Notes: generated from the letters alone by a model not told the origin. A stretch of DNA of 5,042 bases from an uncultured Synechococcus sp. (GCA_937975655.1 CALJTZ010000454.1:1-5042), one strand, 5' to 3'; numbered from the stretch's first letter, positions 1 to 4,043 are shown. Translations and numbers: made by a program.

Positions 1-683
1 GATCTGCACCCCTTGGTCTTGACAAAGCTGATTCGGTTACGACTCAAATCGACCCGATCCCACGTGAGCTTGATCGCTTCGCCAACACGGCAGCCCATGT
101 GCCACAGGAACAGGGTCACAGCGACAGACATCCGCTGCTCGCGCCTTTCCATCACGTCCAGCAGCTCAGTCAGCCACTCAGCTGGCAGCACCAGATCACG
201 GGGCTCCGCCTCCTTGAGCAGTCGGCGCTCGGGGAACAGAGGTATCGCGTCGATCATCTTCAGACGCTGAGCCCGCTTGAGCATCACGCTCAGGGCGCGC
301 AGATACCTGTTGATGGTGCCGTTGGCCAGGCCCCGCTGCCGCAGGGCCACCACGAGATCGTCGATGGCCGCGGTGTCCACCTCAATGGGCAGGCGGGCTG
401 GCCCGAGCATTCGCACCAATCTCTGAGCATTCTCAGCTTGGCTTTGATCCTTGCCGGCCCAGTCAAGGCCGCGGCATATAACAAAGACGTGGCCCATGGT
501 GCCCTTTGGCTGGGCATCCTTGATGCGCTCCAGCTCCTGTCGTTTTTCAACGATGCCAAGCTTGGCCGCGGCCTCCCATTGAGCAGCCTCAGGTTCAGTC
601 TCAAATGAGCGACTAACTCTGTCGGGTCCCTCGCCAACAGTGGCAAACCATTTGTTTCGGTCTTTACGAAAGCGTACCGCCAT
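1..683 (-). CDS. Tyrosine recombinase (phage-type integrase), C-terminus cut by window edge
   Basis: Site-specific recombinase expected to integrate and excise the element. I translated the minus strand from the ATG at 683 and it stays open to base 1 (227 residues). The first 60 residues resemble an arm-type DNA-binding region (MAVRFRKDRNKWFATVG). Residues about 62-150 fit the SAM-like core-binding domain, with NGTINRYLRALSVMLKRAQR near 121-140. The catalytic domain begins near 165. GCRVGEAIKLTW (198-208) is box I of the family with the first catalytic arginine at R199, and SFVKTKG (219-225) is the beta-hairpin carrying the catalytic lysine. The HxxR, H/W and tyrosine motifs lie outside the window. 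The start overlaps the upstream MarR-like gene by 20 nt, so the two are probably co-transcribed and translationally coupled. Family assignment is firm; the target site cannot be seen here. Confidence 0.95.
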   Translation of the reverse strand, partial: MAVRFRKDRNKWFATVGEGPDRVSRSFETEPEAAQWEAAAKLGIVEKRQELERIKDAQPKGTMGHVFVICRGLDWAGKDQSQAENAQRLVRMLGPARLPIEVDTAAIDDLVVALRQRGLANGTINRYLRALSVMLKRAQRLKMIDAIPLFPERRLLKEAEPRDLVLPAEWLTELLDVMERREQRMSVAVTLFLWHMGCRVGEAIKLTWDRVDLSRNRISFVKTKGCR

Positions 684-1008
684 AAACAAGAGTCTCCATT
701 AGTGATACAAACTGTTCGCCACTAGGCGTAAGGAATACTTGCAGGATCCTGTCGTCAGCAGGGTTTCTGCGGGTTTCGATGAGGCCGAGCTTCCCAGAAA
801 CCCCATCCCGTCTGCCGTCCCTTCCCAGGACATCAACCGCACGCGAGACAGCGGCCAAGGTGAGGTCACATTGAGCCGCCAATTCTGTTTGGGTTCTGCC
901 TGGGGTTAGAGCGACGGTTAGGAGGAGGTCAATCTGAGAGGCCCGCATCTGGGGGCTGATCTTGCGGCAGAGCCGAAGGCCGTCCCGAAGGGTGGACAGT
1001 TTTTGCAT
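664..1008 (-). CDS. MarR-like winged-helix transcriptional regulator
   Basis: Predicted DNA-binding repressor, 114 residues from the ATG at 1008. A GTG at 1020 would add four residues, but a CACCTTGCA sequence directly before the ATG resembles the start-codon box of other genes here, so I prefer the ATG. The HTH is clear: TQTELAAQCDLTLAAVSRAVDVL, with recognition helix around LTLAAVSRAVDVLGRDG. It is followed by GLIETRRNPADDRILQVFLT, a typical MarR beta-wing with the D-x-R pattern, and a final helix. It is shorter than usual MarR proteins (about 140 residues), mainly in the N-terminal dimerisation part. It lies directly upstream of and overlaps the integrase, so control of integration or excision is a reasonable inference. 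A palindrome 26 bp upstream of the ATG is a candidate autoregulatory operator. No ligand can be inferred. Confidence 0.88.
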   Translation of the reverse strand: MQKLSTLRDGLRLCRKISPQMRASQIDLLLTVALTPGRTQTELAAQCDLTLAAVSRAVDVLGRDGRRDGVSGKLGLIETRRNPADDRILQVFLTPSGEQFVSLMETLVYGGTLS

Positions 1009-1033
1009 TGCAAGGTGCACTCACCACTGCACG

Positions 1034-1046
1034 ATAGTTCAACTAT
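1034..1046. promoter_or_regulatory. Perfect palindrome upstream of the MarR-like gene, candidate operator
   Basis: ATAGTT-C-AACTAT is a perfect 6-bp inverted repeat with a 1-bp centre, located 26 bp upstream of the chosen regulator start. MarR-family dimers typically bind short palindromes overlapping their own promoter. On the minus strand TGTCAA lies just upstream and TATCGT just downstream, weak promoter-like hexamers that this palindrome would overlap. The repeat is seen; the operator role is inferred. Confidence 0.55.
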
Positions 1047-1168
1047 TGACAGTGGAGCTTGCCACCGCTCAAGTACATCAGCTTTAGGTCAATGATGATG
1101 CACAAGTGCAGCAGAATGCACCATTCGATGCGGATTGCCTTATGGCCAGGCCCAACTCGTGCCGCCAT

Positions 1169-1197
1169 AAAAGTCGGCACCTCTAGGAGGCGCCGAC
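1169..1197 (-). terminator. Intrinsic terminator of the leftward small-gene operon
   Basis: On the minus strand GTCGGC-G-CCTC-CTA-GAGG-T-GCCGAC forms an 11-bp stem (one G-U pair) with a 3-nt loop, followed directly by TTTTA. It begins 27 nt after the stop codon of the last small gene (1224-1355). Stem, loop and U-tract are all visible. It separates the small-gene operon from the regulator-integrase pair, which therefore needs its own promoter. Confidence 0.85.
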
Positions 1198-1223
1198 GAG
1201 TCACGCTCAGGCCCAGGTAGGCG

Positions 1224-1355
1224 TCAACGGGAAGCCAGAGTCTCATGCAGCGCATTGGCGTGGTTGACGGTGTAGAAGTCAGGGCATCCGACGCCAATGG
1301 CGATACAGCCAACTGAGAATCCGAGAACTATCCCCAGAATGTTAAAGCGGCACAT
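1224..1355 (-). CDS. Small single-pass membrane protein, 43 residues
   Basis: An ATG at 1355 opens a 43-codon frame, MCRFNILGIVLGFSVGC and onward. Residues about 5-24 form one uninterrupted hydrophobic segment, followed by a short polar tail ending ALHETLASR, which fits a single-pass membrane peptide with the tail outside. The gene overlaps the 3' end of the preceding gene by 14 nt in another frame. Its start follows CCTGCAA plus 9 nt, a one-base-shorter version of the box before the first five genes of the operon, which supports this start. The gene ends just before the operon terminator. Similar small hydrophobic proteins include holin-like and toxin-like peptides, but nothing here shows which. 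I do not recognise a family. Confidence 0.6.
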   Translation of the reverse strand: MCRFNILGIVLGFSVGCIAIGVGCPDFYTVNHANALHETLASR

Positions 1356-1533
1356 GGTTTTGCATTGCAGGATGGTTAATTAGCTCTGTTGCCAGTCGTT
1401 GATCAGTGACTGTCGGCAACCTTTGGGCATTCCAACTGGGAATAAGGCCGCGGCCTTCCCATCGCCAGCCAAGGCTCACCAGGGCCTCAACGTGCAAGGC
1501 CGCAATCTCTTCAACGCTCATAGTCGTAACCAT
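1342..1533 (-). CDS. Hypothetical protein, 63 residues
   Basis: Small soluble protein, MVTTMSVEEIAALHVEALV then a tryptophan-containing stretch (GWRWEGRGLIPSW) and a C-terminal helix (DQRLATELINHPAMQ). The first ATG (1533) directly follows CACCTCGCA, a variant of the box seen at other starts. An in-frame ATG four codons later (1521) is the alternative. The start lies inside the end of the secreted-protein gene (23-nt overlap) and the end overlaps the membrane-peptide gene, so the three are tightly packed and likely translated in a coupled way. No family recognised and no catalytic motif seen. The overlaps with neighbours and a sensible helical pattern support it as a real gene. Confidence 0.6.
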   Translation of the reverse strand: MVTTMSVEEIAALHVEALVSLGWRWEGRGLIPSWNAQRLPTVTDQRLATELINHPAMQNHVPL

Positions 1534-1747
1534 TGCGAGGTGACACGTAGACCGGGCCGCAGGCGCCGCTCCGAATGTCGCAGCGTGTGGGCTGCAACGG
1601 ATAGGGCCAGTAGGTTCTGGGCAGTGGCTCACTGCCCCGTGGCGGGATGCAAACCCCAGCGATGCAGCCCCCACTATTGCCAATGGGCTGGCTTAATGCA
1701 GGAATTGCATAAAACAGCAGACAGAGGCCAGCGAGGGTGCATTTCAT
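1511..1747 (-). CDS. Small secreted protein with two cysteine pairs, 78 residues
   Basis: The protein begins with a textbook Sec signal: MKC, a hydrophobic core (residues 5-15) and a likely signal peptidase I site ALS|QP after residue 19. The mature part of about 59 residues is rich in proline, glycine and aromatics (for example PRTYWPYPLQP) and holds four cysteines as C28-x4-C33 and C56-x6-C63, a spacing that would allow two disulfides once exported. Its ATG overlaps the stop of the ribbon-helix-helix gene (ATGA arrangement), so translational coupling is likely. The 3' end overlaps the 63-residue gene in another frame. It has no lipobox. Function unknown: a periplasmic or secreted accessory peptide is all that can be inferred. 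Confidence 0.75.
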   Translation of the reverse strand: MKCTLAGLCLLFYAIPALSQPIGNSGGCIAGVCIPPRGSEPLPRTYWPYPLQPTRCDIRSGACGPVYVSPRNGYDYER

Positions 1748-1932
1748 GGCTGCATTGTATCCACCAGCTGCTGGACGCCCTTCTCAATGAGATAGGCGCC
1801 TAAGTTTGATGCAGATCTGCCCTGTAAAAAGGCAAAGTGCATCACCCTTTCATAAGTCTGATTGTTGATCGTTACAGACAAACGACGGGGGCGGCGCTTC
1901 GCTTGCATGACGCGTTCGGTGAAGGATTCCAT
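1744..1932 (-). CDS. Ribbon-helix-helix (CopG/Arc-like) DNA-binding protein, 62 residues
   Basis: Probable dimeric DNA-binding regulator. After a basic linker (QAKRRPR) comes a beta-strand RLSVTI (residues 17-22), helix 1 NQTYERVMHFAFLQGRS, a turn at S40-A41-S42, and helix 2 ASNLGAYLIEKGVQQLV, the standard layout of CopG/MetJ/Arc domains where the paired strands enter the DNA major groove. I chose the ATG at 1932. It lies 9 nt after CCTTATCAA, a degenerate version of the start-codon box (CCTTGCAA). A TTG at 1956 would add eight residues. The stop overlaps the next gene's ATG (ATGA). A two-hairpin module (1965-2008) lies just upstream. It may regulate this operon or the integration genes, or be an antitoxin-like protein; no toxin gene is evident beside it. 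Confidence 0.78.
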   Translation of the reverse strand: MESFTERVMQAKRRPRRLSVTINNQTYERVMHFAFLQGRSASNLGAYLIEKGVQQLVDTMQP

Positions 1933-1964
1933 GGCAGGGCATTGATAAGGAAACAAGGGTGGAA

Positions 1965-2008
1965 GCAGCCGATGAGGGCTGCAGAGAGGCCCCGCAGAGC
2001 CTCAGTGC
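1965..2008 (-). repeat. Two-hairpin intergenic module, copy 3 (divergent)
   Basis: In plus-strand order, GCAGCC-GATGAG-GGCTGC (1965-1982) is a perfect 6-bp hairpin. It shares its last two bases with a second hairpin (1981-2008) made of GCA/TGC outside and GAGGC/GCCTC inside. The same two-part layout and the internal AGAGAGGCC and GCCTCAGT words occur at 3271-3313 and, less closely, at 2864-2910. Here it fills the gap between the 78-residue gene and the ribbon-helix-helix gene. Confidence 0.7.
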
Positions 2009-2013
2009 AACCG

Positions 2014-2250
2014 TCAGGCCTCATCCAGCTCGGCCAGGCATTGAGCCACATCCCGTTCAATCAGGAACAGGGTGTGAGCGGTGTAACGGTGAGGGATTGG
2101 GCTGCCGTCGATGTCATGCAACTCGCAGCACCAGTAACCGGCAAAGTGTGATCCGAAGCGGTCAAGGTCTCGGATGCCTGAGCGGATGCCTGCTGCCGTA
2201 ACTGGGTTGATCTCGGCCTCTGTTTCGGGATACGCGGGATAGGTTTTCAT
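2014..2250 (-). CDS. Hypothetical protein, 78 residues
   Basis: Fifth gene of the leftward operon. The frame is open further upstream, but the ATG at 2250 lies 8 nt after an exact AAACCTTGCAA box, as in the four genes before it, so this start is preferred. The protein begins MKTYPAYPETEAEINPVTAAG and has a mixed middle with FAGYWCCELHDIDGSPIPHRYT. This part looks like two beta-strands around a turn. It ends in an acidic helix RDVAQCLAELDEA. Length, acidic pI and alpha/beta layout are typical of small phage or island accessory proteins. No family recognised and no enzymatic motif visible. Only 34 nt separate it from the previous gene. Confidence 0.75.
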   Translation of the reverse strand: MKTYPAYPETEAEINPVTAAGIRSGIRDLDRFGSHFAGYWCCELHDIDGSPIPHRYTAHTLFLIERDVAQCLAELDEA

Positions 2251-2258
2251 TGTTGTGG

Positions 2259-2269
2259 TTGCAAGGTTT
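2259..2269 (-). promoter_or_regulatory. AAACCTTGCAA start-codon box for the 78-residue gene
   Basis: Exact 11-nt copy on the minus strand, preceded by CGT and followed by 8 nt (CCACAACA) and ATG. There is no purine-rich Shine-Dalgarno sequence in this gap. It sits where a ribosome binding site would be. Confidence 0.75.
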
Positions 2270-2284
2270 ACGTGTTGGGGTTGA

Positions 2285-2590
2285 TCAGCCGAGATAAGGC
2301 TGGTAGTCAGGATCCTGGTATTCGCGGCAGTCACAGGCCCAAACCCATAACAGGCGCTCAAGGTTCTCCCTGTGGTTGCACAGCTGAGCCTTATCCCACG
2401 CCCCATACCCGCTCAGGTAATCACGCAGCAACCAAGGCGGAGCCTCAATGTTGAGGCGATCAACCCAGTAAGCCACTGCGTCATCAACAGCACCCTGAGC
2501 GCTGCAGTCTTGAATGCACTCTTCAGGCAGCCGGCTGATAGCGGCTCTGCCACTGAACCAATGGCGCCAAGCTGGGAGCGGTCTGTTCAT
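2285..2590 (-). CDS. Hypothetical protein, 101 residues (tryptophan-rich, helical)
   Basis: Fourth operon gene. The start at ATG 2590 follows an exact box by 8 nt. A longer frame exists upstream but would run over the box and into the previous gene. The protein has a basic N-terminus (MNRPLPAWRHWFSGRAAISR) and then a well-formed helical part: GAVDDAVAYWVDRLN, PPWLLRDYLSGYGAWDK, and ENLERLLWVWACDCREYQD. The RDYL-x-GYGAWD and NLxRLLWxxAxDxRE patterns look like those of small conserved proteins in phage-like regions of cyanobacteria, from memory and not from a search. Function unknown; no catalytic or metal site is clear. It is separated from its neighbours by 31-34 nt gaps that hold little more than the boxes. 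Confidence 0.8.
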   Translation of the reverse strand: MNRPLPAWRHWFSGRAAISRLPEECIQDCSAQGAVDDAVAYWVDRLNIEAPPWLLRDYLSGYGAWDKAQLCNHRENLERLLWVWACDCREYQDPDYQPYLG

Positions 2591-2598
2591 TGTTGCGA

Positions 2599-2609
2599 TT
2601 GCAAGGTTT
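2599..2609 (-). promoter_or_regulatory. AAACCTTGCAA start-codon box for the 101-residue gene
   Basis: Exact copy on the minus strand, preceded by CGT and followed by 8 nt (TCGCAACA) and ATG. It occupies most of the 31-nt gap after the stop of the 71-residue gene. Confidence 0.75.
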
Positions 2610-2621
2610 ACGGTTGATTGA

Positions 2622-2837
2622 TCAGGCAACGCCAAGTCGGCGCTGGTATTGGCGTTGCCGATAACAAGCCTTCACCTTTGCGATGGCGCCGTAAAAACCG
2701 TGATCACGGCAGGCCTGTTGCCAGTCGATGCCCTCGTAATGCACTGGGTAACCGCGGTGGCAGTACTCAGTAGCGGCTGAGGCCCAGCTGTTGGAGCGCG
2801 ACTCGTATTCGGCTTGGGTTAGGTGAAACAGATTCAC
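2622..2837 (-). CDS. Hypothetical protein, 71 residues, GTG start
   Basis: Third operon gene. The frame has no ATG at the expected place. A GTG at 2837 lies exactly 9 nt after an AAACCTTGCAA box, matching the spacing in its neighbours, which makes GTG the likely start. An upstream start would run through the box. The protein starts MNLFHLTQAEYESRSNSWAS and continues with aromatic and histidine-containing sequence (YCHRGYPVHYEGIDW). It ends in a strongly basic helix AIAKVKACYRQRQYQRRLG that could bind nucleic acid. Predicted structure is mostly helical. No family recognised. A large two-hairpin module lies upstream at 2864-2910. Confidence 0.75.
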   Translation of the reverse strand: MNLFHLTQAEYESRSNSWASAATEYCHRGYPVHYEGIDWQQACRDHGFYGAIAKVKACYRQRQYQRRLGVA

Positions 2838-2846
2838 GGTGAGAGG

Positions 2847-2857
2847 TTGCAAGGTTT
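2847..2857 (-). promoter_or_regulatory. AAACCTTGCAA start-codon box for the 71-residue gene
   Basis: Exact copy on the minus strand, preceded by CGT and followed by 9 nt (CCTCTCACC) and a GTG. This spacing decides the GTG start of the gene. Confidence 0.75.
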
Positions 2858-2863
2858 ACGCGT

Positions 2864-2910
2864 GGGGCCTCTGAGGCCCCTAGAGAAGCCCCGTAGGGCC
2901 TCTGTAGGGG
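2864..2910 (-). repeat. Two-hairpin intergenic module, copy 2 (strongest stems)
   Basis: GGGGCCTC-T-GAGGCCCC (2864-2880) is a perfect 17-bp palindrome. A second hairpin (2877-2910) pairs CCCCTAGAGAAGCCC with GGGCCTCTGTAGGGG around a 4-nt loop with one mismatch and one G-U-type pair. The two share the bases CCCC at 2877-2880, so both cannot be fully formed at once. The module lies in the gap before the 71-residue gene, six bases from the start-codon box. No U-tract follows, so it is not a standard terminator. Confidence 0.8.
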
Positions 2911-2951
2911 TATCGGCAGGGCAATGGTCAAACGTGGGCAACTACAGGGCG

Positions 2952-3242
2952 TTAAAGGCCGTGGGCGATGCGTTGGGCTTGGCGCGCTCCCTCTACGGCA
3001 GCCTGCAGCCACAGGTAGCACTCATTCATCGTCAGGCCGTAGGCAAGGCCTTTGCAGCCGCCGGATTTGTTGTCCATTTGGTAAATGTTGTTTGTGCCGT
3101 TCTGGCTGCAAATGTGAATGCAGCCGATCTGCGCCTTGTATTCGCCCTTCTCGTTTTGAGCGTAAGGTTCAACAGGAAGGAAAAGCTGGTTGTTCAGGAT
3201 GCGGGCCATCTCATCGGCCTGTTTGCGGGTAATGCGTGCCAT
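2952..3242 (-). CDS. Hypothetical phage-type protein, 96 residues
   Basis: Second operon gene. The ATG at 3242 lies 9 nt after an exact box, and five upstream in-frame codons are excluded on that basis. The N-terminal helix TRKQADEMARILNNQL is followed by a beta-rich middle (GEYKAQIGCIHICSQNGTNNIYQMDNKSGG, 30 residues, shown here only in part as motif: GEYKAQIGCIHIC and NIYQMDNKSGG). It ends in a helix TMNECYLWLQAAVEGARQA. This helix, beta-sheet, helix order resembles small phage proteins that contain a G-x-Y/F strand, an aromatic strand and a terminal 'elyxwl' helix, known mainly as hypothetical proteins. Resemblance is from memory. Two-hairpin modules lie on both sides, at 3271-3313 and 2864-2910. 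Function unknown. Confidence 0.8.
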   Translation of the reverse strand: MARITRKQADEMARILNNQLFLPVEPYAQNEKGEYKAQIGCIHICSQNGTNNIYQMDNKSGGCKGLAYGLTMNECYLWLQAAVEGARQAQRIAHGL

Positions 3243-3251
3243 GGTCTGCAG

Positions 3252-3262
3252 TTGCAAGGTTT
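3252..3262 (-). promoter_or_regulatory. AAACCTTGCAA start-codon box for the 96-residue gene
   Basis: Exact copy on the minus strand, here preceded by CGA instead of CGT, followed by 9 nt (CTGCAGACC) and ATG. No Shine-Dalgarno sequence is present. Confidence 0.75.
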
Positions 3263-3270
3263 TCGTTATG

Positions 3271-3313
3271 GGAGCCAGCGAGGCTCCTAGAGAGGCCAGC
3301 TGGCCTCAGTAGG
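3271..3313 (-). repeat. Two-hairpin intergenic module, copy 1
   Basis: GGAGCC-AGCGA-GGCTCC (3271-3287) forms a 6-bp hairpin. Overlapping it by CC, a second hairpin (3286-3313) has outer CCTA/TAGG and an inner perfect 16-bp palindrome GAGGCCAGCTGGCCTC. It follows the stop of the 67-residue gene by 11 nt and precedes the box of the 96-residue gene by 8 nt. It aligns with the copy at 2864-2910 over its whole length while the paired bases differ. Confidence 0.8.
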
Positions 3314-3324
3314 AACGTCTGGGC

Positions 3325-3528
3325 TCAGAGGTTGTACAGGTACTGAGCCAGCTCCTGTCCCTTTTGGGCATCGCCCCAGTTCTGGCGGCTGTAGAAGGCC
3401 ACCACCCAGTCCCTGGCCTGAGTGTTGAGGCCCTGGTAGCGCCACTCAGCGTCAGCCAGCAGGTCCTGATCAGCGCCGGCAGCGCCGGCAGCGTCCATAA
3501 GGCGGTTGAAAGTCTCGTTGGTGGCCAT
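3325..3528 (-). CDS. Hypothetical protein, 67 residues, first gene of the leftward operon
   Basis: First gene of the nine-gene operon. The ATG at 3528 follows an exact AAACCTTGCAA box by 9 nt. A longer frame opens at 3594 but would begin close to the predicted transcription start and cross the box. The protein is acidic and helical: MATNETFNRLMDAAGAAGAD, then DLLADAEWRYQGLNTQARDW, then VVAFYSRQNWGDAQKG with a last helix QELAQYLYNL. An eight-base direct repeat (GCGCCGGCA twice) encodes the AGAAGA stretch. No family recognised, no membrane segment and no catalytic motif. As the promoter-proximal gene it should be the most strongly expressed of the set. Confidence 0.75.
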   Translation of the reverse strand: MATNETFNRLMDAAGAAGADQDLLADAEWRYQGLNTQARDWVVAFYSRQNWGDAQKGQELAQYLYNL

Positions 3529-3537
3529 TGGTCTCGA

Positions 3538-3548
3538 TTGCAAGGTTT
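3538..3548 (-). promoter_or_regulatory. AAACCTTGCAA start-codon box for the 67-residue gene
   Basis: Exact copy on the minus strand, preceded by GTG and followed by 9 nt (TCGAGACCA) and ATG. A small perfect inverted repeat GCTGG-G-CCAGC (3553-3563) lies just upstream of it in the leader. Confidence 0.75.
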
Positions 3549-3582
3549 CACAGCTGGGCCAGCAACGCCGGCTCACCCCGCA

Positions 3583-3611
3583 ATGAGAGCACACACCTTA
3601 CGCCCTGTCAA
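3583..3611 (-). promoter_or_regulatory. Sigma70-type promoter candidate for the small-gene operon
   Basis: On the minus strand a consensus TTGACA (3606-3611) is followed by exactly 17 bp and TCTCAT (3583-3588), which matches TATAAT at four of six positions. Transcription would start near 3576, giving a leader of about 48 nt before the first ATG at 3528. The -35 hexamer lies within a 14-bp sequence that recurs in opposite orientation at 4705-4718. Confidence 0.5.
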
Positions 3612-3616
3612 CAGTC
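3603..3616 (-). repeat. 14-bp repeat GAC(T/A)GTTGACAGGG, left copy
   Basis: GACTGTTGACAGGG on the minus strand. The right copy, GACAGTTGACAGGG, is on the plus strand at 4705-4718 with one mismatch. The two point outward from the gene-free region, one towards each flanking gene set, and both contain TTGACA. Confidence 0.65.
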
Positions 3617-3703
3617 AACCAACAGCGCAGCCCCTCTCGTCCTGTATCACCCCGTACACCAACAGCCCACAACGCCAGCCCACGCCTGGTATCACCCCCA
3701 ACC

Positions 3704-3719
3704 AATCCGCTGTGGTTGC
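3704..3719 (+). repeat. 16-bp inverted repeat, left arm (partner 4145-4160)
   Basis: AATCCGCTGTGGTTGC is the exact reverse complement of 4145-4160. Its TGTGGTTGC part also pairs locally with GCAACCACA at 3736-3744, a 9-bp stem with a 16-nt loop. ATCCGCTGT is present again in direct orientation at 4165-4173. Confidence 0.75.
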
Positions 3720-3848
3720 GTTTCCCAATGCACCTGCAACCACACCCACACCCACCACCAACCACAGCCCCACCACACCACGCAACGGCATCTCAACAGT
3801 CAATCAACAGTCACCAGCAACCGCTAATCAACATTCACCCATAGACAA

Positions 3849-3865
3849 GTGCAGCCCTGCTGCAC
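3849..3865. repeat. Perfect 7-bp hairpin
   Basis: GTGCAGC-CCT-GCTGCAC, a 7-bp stem with a 3-nt loop, directly left of the long inverted-repeat arm at 3870-3892. No U-tract on either strand. Confidence 0.6.
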
Positions 3866-3869
3866 GCGT

Positions 3870-3892
3870 CAGCTCCTAGCGGAGCGAGAGAG
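3870..3892 (+). repeat. 23-bp inverted repeat, left arm (partner 4518-4540)
   Basis: This 23-base segment, beginning CAGCTCCTAGCGGAGC, is the exact reverse complement of 4518-4540. After one mismatch four more bases (CGCG) match, giving 27 of 28. Each arm contains a small hairpin (GCTCC/GGAGC, 4-nt loop). The arms are about 625 bp apart. Confidence 0.85.
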
Positions 3893-3967
3893 CTGTGCAT
3901 CAGCACAGCGATTTGTCACCTATCAACATCAACACTCCACACCATCCATCCCCTCCCCCTCCATCAA

Positions 3968-4012
3968 CACTCACCCCTCAGTCTCCCTCTCTCACTCATC
4001 CCTCAGTCTCGC
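3968..4012 (+). repeat. Tandem 20-bp direct repeat
   Basis: Two units of CACTCA-N-CCCTCAGTCTC-N-C start at 3968 and 3993 (period 25 bp), with 18 of 20 bases identical. They lie in a pyrimidine-rich stretch with no gene. Confidence 0.7.
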
Positions 4013-4043
4013 CACCAGTAGCACTGTGGCATCGGGCCCGTTT

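Larger units (their letters stand above)
3608..3975 (+). repeat. Iteron-like TCAACA repeats
   Basis: An 18-bp sequence TCAACAGTCAACCAACAG (3608-3625) recurs at 3793-3810 with one change. A 12-bp unit TCAACANTCACC occurs at 3804-3815, 3828-3839 and 3964-3975, with an imperfect copy at 3929-3940. All are in the same direction. Such short direct repeats can be binding sites for a replication initiator or regulator, but part of the similarity may come from the general CA-rich composition. Confidence 0.5.

Noticed and set aside
99..608. Long plus-strand open frame across the left end
   Set aside because: It lies opposite the tyrosine recombinase, whose minus-strand translation has clear family motifs; the plus frame has none.
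1043..1312. Minus-strand frame of 89 codons through the operon terminator
   Set aside because: It runs across the intrinsic terminator and the MarR promoter region, has no box or ribosome site, and competes with the better supported 43-residue gene.
1965..3313. Integron cassette array with attC sites
   Set aside because: Small same-strand genes separated by imperfect palindromes suggested it, but the RYYYAAC/GTTRRRY ends of attC are absent, two junctions lack hairpins, and the integrase is not next to the array in IntI fashion.
3615..3803. Minus-strand frame giving a glycine/valine-rich, membrane-like product
   Set aside because: It reads through GT-rich low-complexity sequence upstream of the operon promoter and has no start-codon box; hydrophobicity is a by-product of composition.
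3364..3879. Plus-strand frame of 171 codons
   Set aside because: The left part is opposite the 67-residue gene and its promoter; the right part is proline/threonine low complexity.
3608..4012. CRISPR array
   Set aside because: Repeats are only 12-20 bp, irregularly spaced and degenerate, with no constant-length unique spacers and no cas gene.
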